DNA of 21,078 bases from Sphingomonadales bacterium UBA7471 (GTDB lineage: Bacteria > Pseudomonadota > Alphaproteobacteria > Sphingomonadales > Sphingomonadaceae), in the NCBI GenBank assembly GCA_002479765.1, contig DLOZ01000007.1:1-21078 (forward strand). The letters are read 5' to 3'. This document shows, in pieces, positions 15,665 through 21,078 of the stretch. The notes under the pieces were generated by a model. That model was not told where the DNA came from. It ran no database searches and saw only the letters and a list, made by a program, of their open reading frames with translations. The position numbers and the translations under genes were made by a program. Within the stretch, counting starts at the first letter, position 1. Each line of letters begins with the position of its first letter.

Positions 15665-16789
15665 CTATTCCTGATATAGGTCAGAAATATTTTTGGTATA
15701 TGCGTCGATAATTCCGGGCGCATCCGGTTTCATATTGGTCAAAAACATATTGGCTTGCTTTTTATATTCAGCCAAGTTTTTGTCATGCTCTCTAAACGCC
15801 TGAAGAAACGACAAACCGCCATCAACGCAATCGAATGTATTATAGCGATAGCCACAATCACCTAGAAAATCAGAATTGTGGATGAGCGGAAAGCCGCCGT
15901 ATAGCGCCTCATAATATAAATTATTTTCGTCGTTCAGCCATTGGTGCGTGACCACTGCGTCAACGATCTGGCCGAGGATCATATATATGGGCAACCGTCC
16001 TTCGAAGGTTGCAATACCCTGATCCACAAGGTCTAAACTTTTTGCAAAATTTATAAAGCTGGCATGGTCCTTGACCGCCATGGTGTTGAAAACGAGAACA
16101 TTTTCAATCATCGCGCCGTCTTTTCTGTGCGCATGGTCCGTAATCAAGAGCGGCAAGTGACATGTTTTTGTAGAACACAGATTTGGCTCAAGTATCCCGA
16201 CGTTCCAGCGCTTGGTACCCGGCTTATACTCAAATTTTGTTGACGCTTCTTGCGAATATTTATCAATGAGCAGAGGGCTCCAGATGGATGGCGCGCTCGC
16301 AAAAGTGGCTTTAAAGCCGTGTGTGTAGTAAGTTTTGCAAACATCCTCATAAGATGGGGGCGCCCATATGGCGTGATATTTGGCGCCTAAAAATGTCAAT
16401 GAGGGTGGAAGCGCGAACGCCATTCTTTCAAAATCGATAACAAGATCGTTTGTCAGCCTGTTTGCTACGACCTTACCGCCGCGGGCGCCAAAGGCTTCTA
16501 TCCAGTCGACGGGCAGCTGGGCGCCCACTTCAATGATCAAATCCAGGGTTTCATGCGCTTTGTTGAGATCAATTATCTCTGTCTTAGTGAACTTCAAAAT
16601 AGTTGATTTCGGAGACTTGAATTCTCCGCAGTTCACAAACACGACCTTTTTCACAAACGGAATATTCCGCAGCGTCATGGACAGATATATGGCCGTTTGA
16701 TGGACGCTATTTTCCCAAACCGTTTGATGCTCATCCCTGGCATGAATCGTGATGCCGACGTTTAAGGCATCTTTTTTTCCAATGTTCAT
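15665..16789 (-). CDS. DUF2827 protein, GT-B glycosyltransferase-like (copy 2)
   Basis: A 374-residue protein recognised as DUF2827 by comparison with its neighbour and by recalled family pattern. The N-terminal block has VGITIHARDEHQTVWEN and then IPFVKKVVFVNCG (about 44-56), a Rossmann-like opening. Later come ARGGKVV, a GTKRWNVGILEPN block and the C-terminal EALYGGFPLIHNS, which resembles the donor-binding E-x7-P pattern of GT-B glycosyltransferases. A glycosyltransferase role is inferred, not shown. The first copy lies 28 bp upstream and FkbM follows, so the three probably form one transcript. No membrane segment or signal peptide is seen. Confidence 0.75.
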   Translation of the reverse strand: MNIGKKDALNVGITIHARDEHQTVWENSVHQTAIYLSMTLRNIPFVKKVVFVNCGEFKSPKSTILKFTKTEIIDLNKAHETLDLIIEVGAQLPVDWIEAFGARGGKVVANRLTNDLVIDFERMAFALPPSLTFLGAKYHAIWAPPSYEDVCKTYYTHGFKATFASAPSIWSPLLIDKYSQEASTKFEYKPGTKRWNVGILEPNLCSTKTCHLPLLITDHAHRKDGAMIENVLVFNTMAVKDHASFINFAKSLDLVDQGIATFEGRLPIYMILGQIVDAVVTHQWLNDENNLYYEALYGGFPLIHNSDFLGDCGYRYNTFDCVDGGLSFLQAFREHDKNLAEYKKQANMFLTNMKPDAPGIIDAYTKNISDLYQE

Positions 16790-16817
16790 TTTCAGAATAT
16801 CCCGACCACAGCAATAA

Positions 16818-17921
16818 TCATATCAACGACAGTAGCGCTCTGGCATAATCATCAATATTTTTTCTATTTTTCGGACTAAATTTGTGAATAAACTTGTCGC
16901 TTTTGGCGGCATAGCTTTCAAGATTAGCGTCATGCGTTTGAATGGCTTCGGCAAGAGCCGCAGATCCGCTGTCTATGTCACATCCGTGATAATAATAGCC
17001 CACTTCAGAGAAGGTCGGGGAGTTATGTACCAACGGATAATGTCCATACAGGGCATCCAGATATGCATAATTGTCCGTGCATTCCAGTTGATGTGCCACA
17101 ACTAAATTTGAACCCTTTAACATCGTGTGCGAAAATACCTCACGTTGCGTGATCGTCATCTTCTGGTTCTGATACAGGTTCGATGTATTGACGAGATGGA
17201 AAAATGTCTGATGTGAAGCCATCGCTATGCCATTCAGAAAATTGACGTGCTGAATGAGATCGGGGCTTTTTGAATAGGTGTTTTCGCAGATCATGAATGG
17301 AATAACGCCCATCTTAATTGCGGATATATTGGGTTCAAATATGCTGACTGTCGCGCCCGTTGCGAGTGAATCTTTTTTGTAGCCAAACGTTAATCCACTG
17401 TCCTTCATCTCTTGAATAGAATGGTCAATAAAGATTGGGTCCCAAAGATAGGGCACTGTTACCACAGGGCATCGGTGCACCACCGACATCATGTTATTGA
17501 AGATCGCATCTTTGGGAAGTTGCCAGACGACATCACATCTGTCCGTTACACCAAAGAATGACGGCTTATCAAATATGGTAGGCTCCACCAAGGATGCATG
17601 GGGTTGTCCGCAATTGTGATACACGACCTTGCCGCCCGCAGCACGCAGCCTTTTGAGCCATGGCACCTCCAGCGCACCCGAAAGTTCGATAGCGACATCG
17701 ATACATTCTTTTGCTTCGGCCAAGGAGAGGAGGGGATATTCATTTGCAATGTCACCCGCACCATGAGGATGGTAATCCTGATTGCCCGCATTTATCAGGA
17801 ATACGCGCTCTACAAATGGTATCTGCGCCAGGGTATTGGCCAAATGATATACATTTTGCCCAATGCCGTTGTTCCAAATATTATGATCTGGAACGGTTAT
17901 GATTGAAATGCCAATCCGCAT
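16818..17921 (-). CDS. DUF2827 protein, GT-B glycosyltransferase-like (copy 1)
   Basis: A 367-residue paralogue of the next gene in transcription order. Its first residues, RIGISIITVPDHNIWNNGIG, are followed by IPFVERVFLINAG; RAAGGKVVYHNCG, SIFEPNISAIKMG and DALYGHYPLVHNSPTFSEVG align with the same blocks in copy 2, so the pair arose by duplication, but they are clearly diverged. The C-terminal block again looks like a nucleotide-sugar-binding region. The substrate is unknown. It is the first gene of the AT-rich run, starting 70 bp after the EF-hand gene; that gap holds a GGCCCGGGCC palindrome but no clear promoter or terminator. Confidence 0.75.
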   Translation of the reverse strand: MRIGISIITVPDHNIWNNGIGQNVYHLANTLAQIPFVERVFLINAGNQDYHPHGAGDIANEYPLLSLAEAKECIDVAIELSGALEVPWLKRLRAAGGKVVYHNCGQPHASLVEPTIFDKPSFFGVTDRCDVVWQLPKDAIFNNMMSVVHRCPVVTVPYLWDPIFIDHSIQEMKDSGLTFGYKKDSLATGATVSIFEPNISAIKMGVIPFMICENTYSKSPDLIQHVNFLNGIAMASHQTFFHLVNTSNLYQNQKMTITQREVFSHTMLKGSNLVVAHQLECTDNYAYLDALYGHYPLVHNSPTFSEVGYYYHGCDIDSGSAALAEAIQTHDANLESYAAKSDKFIHKFSPKNRKNIDDYARALLSLI

Positions 17922-17991
17922 ATCTTAGTTTTCCGACTTCACATTATGACAATAACAGGCCCGGGCCCATGTGCGCTTTGGGTATAAGCGG

Positions 17992-18606
17992 TTAGCGCGT
18001 TTGGTCCGGCTTTGTTGTTCCATTTGACGTTGGGGTGATTAGCTTTGATGTTTCGGCGGCGGATAAATTGCCATCCTTGTCCGCATCCAGCCGATCGAAA
18101 TTCGCCAGCGTTGCGGTGCGATATTCGACAAGCGTAATGATTTGATCACGGTTGCTGTCAAAGCGCATCATTTCGGCAGACACATCGATAAATTTGGGAG
18201 GCGGGATCAATCCCGCAAATTCGGCAGGTGTAATGACCCCGTTTTTGTCGATATCAAGGCGTTGGAATAGTTCCCGGTTCTGTTCTTGGGCAACAGCGGC
18301 GGCAGCGCGCTTCGTGAACTCTTCCACTTCGGCGCGGGTCGCCTTGCCGTTTCCATCCAAGTCGCGCTTTTTGAAATCGGCGTCCATCAGCGCGATGAAG
18401 TCGGCGCGCGGTAAATCAGGCACGACTACAGCCGGTTTAGCTGGAACAGCTGGCTTTGCGCTTTGCGGGGCCGTGGTTTTTGTAGATGCGCTCTGCGCGG
18501 CATATCCGCTCGTGGATTGTGCGAAAGCGACTATGCCTATTGCGTAACCGACGAACAGCAATTGCTTGAGCGATGGCTGGCGAATGTAAGTGTTTTGAGC
18601 TTTCAT
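17992..18606 (-). CDS. Secreted EF-hand calcium-binding protein
   Basis: A 204-residue exported protein. A hydrophobic signal segment (about residues 13-32) is followed by an Ala/Pro/Lys-rich linker and four 12-residue EF-hand loops: D82-E93, D118-E129, D150-E161 and D174-E185. Loops 1, 2 and 4 have the full D-x-[DN]-x-[DN]-G pattern; loop 3 has Gln in place of the conserved Gly at position 6. It may bind calcium outside the cytoplasm. The second in-frame ATG (18606) was chosen; another ATG lies 21 bp upstream and neither has a strong ribosome site. It starts about 45 bp past the terminator of the adhesin gene, so it probably needs its own promoter or read-through. Confidence 0.85.
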   Translation of the reverse strand: MKAQNTYIRQPSLKQLLFVGYAIGIVAFAQSTSGYAAQSASTKTTAPQSAKPAVPAKPAVVVPDLPRADFIALMDADFKKRDLDGNGKATRAEVEEFTKRAAAAVAQEQNRELFQRLDIDKNGVITPAEFAGLIPPPKFIDVSAEMMRFDSNRDQIITLVEYRTATLANFDRLDADKDGNLSAAETSKLITPTSNGTTKPDQTR

Positions 18607-18651
18607 AGCCCGCAGTTGTAGCGACATAATTCATCAAAGTGTAAATAAAAA

Positions 18652-18681
18652 AGGCCGGCAATCTATAAAAATTGCCGGCCT
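18652..18681 (-). terminator. Strong intrinsic terminator of the adhesin gene
   Basis: A perfect 11-bp stem (AGGCCGGCAAT / ATTGCCGGCCT) with an 8-nt loop lies 26 bp past the adhesin stop codon. On the minus strand it runs into TTTTTTATTT, a textbook Rho-independent terminator. A shorter T-run on the plus side means it could also act the other way. Confidence 0.9.
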
Positions 18682-18706
18682 CTTTTTGATTAATTTGGTG
18701 TCTTAA

Positions 18707-20305
18707 TTAGAAACCAAAGACTACTCCAACGCGTCCGCCAAGCTTTCCGCCCTTGTTCAGACCGCCACCAACGGCAGCCGTGACATAGACCTTCTCGCTT
18801 ACGCGGCCTGCAGCGTTAAGTGCAACTGCCGATGCGCCTTCATACATGCCGACGTTGCCGGAGAGTGTGAAGTTCGTATCTGGCAAGATCGTGCTTCCAC
18901 CCATGGCGATTGCTGTTGCTGTTGAGCTTGCAATCTTGTCACGCAGTGCGTTGTCCACGCTGGTGATGCGGGCATCAAGCGCCCTATCCGCAGCGGCACG
19001 TGCTGTTTCTTCAGCGGCGATACGCGTAGTCAGTACGGTATCTGCTGCGGCACGTGCTGTTTCTTCAGCAGCGATACGCGTGGTCAGTACGGTATCTGCA
19101 GCGGCACGTGCTGTTTCTTCAGCGGCGATACGTGTCGTCAGTGTTGAAACCGCAGCGGTACGTGCCGTTGTTTCAGCTGCTACGGCGGCCGTTGTGAACG
19201 AGTTCGCGCTGGTCAGCGTTGCGGCGTCACCAGTAGCAATTGTCGTCTCAAGCGTTGTAAGGCGTGAGTCATGACCAACCAATACGCCAAGCACTTCGGT
19301 GTCGAAGTTCTTGCCGTTGTCAACCGTTGATGTCAGCGTTTCTGCTGCAGAAGCGATGCCTGCGTTCCTGCTTGCAGACGCAGTCGCCAAGATTGCGCGA
19401 GTTGCGGTGAAGTTTGCTTCTTTTGTAACCGCTGCTGTTGATACAGCCGTTACCGAAGTAACGGTCGAAGTATTTGCCGTAATCGTCGATTGAACAGCAA
19501 CAAGGTCATTCACTACGTTCACCGTCGAAGCAACGCCAGTCACTGTCAGGGTCGAAGCCAATGCGCTCGTCGCTGATGTGTTGGCAAGCAATGACGTTGT
19601 AAGCGAAGCAGACGCCGAAGTCGCAGTCGAAGTAGCGGTCGACGCAAGTGTCGAAGCGGTTGTGTAGTTCGAGTTACGAAGTGCAATGTTGTTGTTCGCT
19701 GTTGTCAGCGCTGCCGCAGTGGTCGAAACGACCGTTGCGTTCGATGCTACAGCGGAAGTTGCGGTTGACAAAACAGCCTGCGCCGACGCCAAGGTCGATG
19801 TTGCTGCAGAAACGTTCGTGTTCGTTGCCTGAGCAGCGACCAATGCCGACTGGGCCGATGTTACGGTCGCAGTTGCCGACGTTTGAGTGCTGACCAGACC
19901 CGAAGTGAGCGCGGTAGCCGAGTTCGCAGACGACAAAGCGGTCGATTGCGTTGTCGATGCTACGACCAACAGGCTCGAAGCCACGGTCGTTGCGGACGTT
20001 GCTGTGGATGCAGCAGTTGCCAGTGTCGATTGGTTTGCCAAGGCGGTTGCCTCTGCAGTCGACAATGTTGCAAGCAAGGCAGTGTTTGCTGCCGTGTTAC
20101 GTGCAAGGATCGAAGCCGCAGTTGACACTGCAGCAGCGGCTGACGCTACAGCAGATGTGTTCGTCGACGCCTGCGTGCTTACCTTTGTGGTGGTATATTC
20201 TGTTTCACCGCCATTTGGGTTGACCTGTGCCTGTGCGTCATCAACAAAAGCAGTTGTTGCTGCTGCAGCAACGCCGGTTAAAAGAACAATTTTTTTGTTC
20301 AGCAT
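18707..20305 (-). CDS. Trimeric autotransporter adhesin with Ala/Ser/Thr-rich stalk
   Basis: A 532-residue protein of type Vc secretion architecture. A signal peptide (residues 1-26, cut after DDAQA) leads to a long stalk made mainly of Ala, Ser and Thr (about three quarters in a sampled 50 residues), with no Cys or Trp. An 18-residue repeat (LTTRIAAEETARAAADTV) occurs three times at about 386-438, likely a coiled coil. The last 75 residues or so match a YadA-type anchor with alternating hydrophobic residues and a terminal Phe, the BAM recognition end. No YadA-like head repeats are seen. The start was chosen for its GAGGA site 8 nt upstream; a TTG five codons earlier is rejected. A strong terminator follows. 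Confidence 0.87.
   Translation of the reverse strand: MLNKKIVLLTGVAAAATTAFVDDAQAQVNPNGGETEYTTTKVSTQASTNTSAVASAAAAVSTAASILARNTAANTALLATLSTAEATALANQSTLATAASTATSATTVASSLLVVASTTQSTALSSANSATALTSGLVSTQTSATATVTSAQSALVAAQATNTNVSAATSTLASAQAVLSTATSAVASNATVVSTTAAALTTANNNIALRNSNYTTASTLASTATSTATSASASLTTSLLANTSATSALASTLTVTGVASTVNVVNDLVAVQSTITANTSTVTSVTAVSTAAVTKEANFTATRAILATASASRNAGIASAAETLTSTVDNGKNFDTEVLGVLVGHDSRLTTLETTIATGDAATLTSANSFTTAAVAAETTARTAAVSTLTTRIAAEETARAAADTVLTTRIAAEETARAAADTVLTTRIAAEETARAAADRALDARITSVDNALRDKIASSTATAIAMGGSTILPDTNFTLSGNVGMYEGASAVALNAAGRVSEKVYVTAAVGGGLNKGGKLGGRVGVVFGF
18990..19151 (-). repeat. 54-bp tandem repeat, three copies, inside the adhesin gene
   Basis: Copies lie at 18990-19043, 19044-19097 and 19098-19151. 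The first two differ at three bases, all synonymous; the third diverges at its far end. A degraded fourth copy is visible to about 19190. Each unit encodes 18 residues of the putative coiled-coil segment just before the membrane anchor, so unit loss or gain would keep the reading frame. Confidence 0.9.
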
Positions 20306-20649
20306 TTTACAATTCCTCAATTACGCCATCTAGATAGCTATCAATGTGTCGAGGGCCTTCATGCGTTGACCCTAGAGCTCGTGTATTGCCAACCGCAAAA
20401 GTGAGCTTCCCCCGAACCACGGCGAGAGTTAGCTTTTCTGCGATGGTTAAAAAACCAAATTCGAGTGTATAAAAATGCAGGTATAAAAAATAGGATAAGT
20501 TTTCTTTACCTATATGATGGAGAAAAGTTTGGCTTTAAAGCGGGTGTTCTGGCGTTCGAATGACATGGGCAGTTGCGGCAATGATCATGTCACATAGCGC
20601 TCAGTTATAGCGAAAACGAACAAATCTATGGCTTATTCGGGAATTTTCA
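20306..20649. other. 344-bp control region between the adhesin and the regulator gene
   Basis: No gene is seen here. Towards the adhesin it has a GAGGA ribosome site and the perfect 10-bp palindrome GATAGCTATC (20333-20342), about 28-37 bp before the adhesin start. In the middle is an AT-rich stretch with a TGGTT-AAAA-AACCA hairpin (20444-20457) and a weak ATAGG/CCTAT pair. Nearer the regulator gene, ATAGCG occurs twice in direct orientation. It presumably holds both promoters, but no -35/-10 pair was convincing by eye. Confidence 0.5.
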
Positions 20650-20934
20650 ATGTCTTCGCATGATGAAATGTACAGCGCACATATTAACAATTATCTGCAT
20701 TGTTTGAGGTATTTAGCCTCTTTCCAACAGGAAAACGGCCTGCAATTTATGCGTAAAGAGGGGGAAGTGCTGCTTCTCATTAAGCAAGAACCAGGGCAAC
20801 CGGTAAAATATTATATGAACAAGTCGGGCATGTCGTCACGCTGGTTCAACGAGATTTTGAAGCAGCTGCTGACGGCTAAATTGGTCGTGCAAGAGGCCTG
20901 CCCTGACGACAGCCGCCGGAAACTGCTCAGCTAA
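20650..20934 (+). CDS. Short MarR-like winged-helix regulator
   Basis: A 94-residue cytoplasmic protein. From about residue 36 it reads as a winged helix: EGEVLLLIKQEPGQPVKYY (helix and turn), then NKSGMSSRWFNEILKQL as the recognition helix, then a wing with the DDSRRK motif, which resembles the D-x-R-x wing signature of MarR proteins. It stops right after the wing, so the C-terminal dimerisation helices of a full-length MarR (about 140 residues) are missing, although the N-terminal helices are kept. The weak CGGGAA site precedes its ATG. Being divergent from the adhesin, it may control that gene or itself; this is inferred from position only. Confidence 0.7.
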   Translation: MSSHDEMYSAHINNYLHCLRYLASFQQENGLQFMRKEGEVLLLIKQEPGQPVKYYMNKSGMSSRWFNEILKQLLTAKLVVQEACPDDSRRKLLS

Positions 20935-21078
20935 ACCCGGAACTTTATTGCCCGGCTGTGGTATTTTTATCATATGCGAAGCGTGCATTCAGCGTTGAAT
21001 ATCACATGACTCGTCCAGTGCGGAGCATTTAGTATTATCATGCGGCGCAGGGGAGCATATTGCGAAATTAAAAAACCC
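20935..21078. other. Gene-less right edge of the window
   Basis: These 144 bp are AT-rich and hold no recognisable gene. There are small direct repeats (CCCGG twice; TATCAT before TATGCG or GCGGCG twice) but no stem-loop followed by a T-tract, so no terminator was found for the regulator gene. Confidence 0.4.

Noticed and set aside
17955..17970. GGCCCGGGCC palindrome between the EF-hand and DUF2827 genes as a terminator
   Set aside because: It has no loop and no T-tract; it may be chance in a GC-rich patch.
18990..19190. Regular repeats resembling a CRISPR array
   Set aside because: The 54-bp units abut without spacers, stay in frame and encode a protein repeat.
19887..20333. 148-codon open frame on the plus strand, antisense to the adhesin
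   Set aside because: The Ala/Ser/Thr codon texture of the adhesin keeps opposite frames open; the protein is low-complexity with no family match.

Overview
The window looks like chromosomal DNA of a sphingomonad-type alphaproteobacterium (Sphingopyxis/Sphingorhabdus-like). This is inferred from the set and style of housekeeping genes, the moderately high G+C with alphaproteobacterial codon use, an RlmN with a long acidic insert, and short twin-hairpin repeats of the kind common in that order. No rRNA, tRNA, CRISPR array or transposase gene was recognised.

Layout. Bases 1-13,898 carry ordinary housekeeping and metabolic genes: a [2Fe-2S] ferredoxin (-) divergent from thioredoxin reductase trxB (+); a Ste24-like M48 membrane protease (+); malate synthase G glcB (-) divergent from a short class I phosphomannose isomerase (+); a GDT1/TMEM165-type cation transporter; argG; an N-acyl-D-amino-acid deacylase-like amidohydrolase; and the DNA polymerase sliding clamp dnaN (-). 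A rightward run follows: a histidine phosphatase, a small secreted IalB-like protein, rlmN and yciB. A hotdog-fold thioesterase (-) closes the block, its stop codon overlapping that of yciB.

Bases 14,670-20,935 form an accessory surface locus, mostly on the minus strand. In transcription order it has a trimeric autotransporter adhesin with an Ala/Ser/Thr-rich stalk and a YadA-type anchor, a strong intrinsic terminator, a secreted four-EF-hand protein, two tandem DUF2827 proteins (GT-B glycosyltransferase-like) and an FkbM-family methyltransferase. The DUF2827-FkbM part is strikingly AT-rich compared with the core genes and probably arrived by transfer. A short MarR-like winged-helix protein is divergent from the adhesin across a 344-bp control region.

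Working hypothesis (inference): the locus makes a Ser/Thr-rich fibre and the enzymes that may glycosylate and O-methylate it, or a nearby surface glycan, with a calcium-binding secreted partner and a local regulator. This is the most interesting part of the window. Smaller observations are a palindrome framing a possible -10 box before the M48 gene, a 54-bp tandem repeat in the adhesin, and a twin-hairpin repeat next to the start of the secreted-protein gene.
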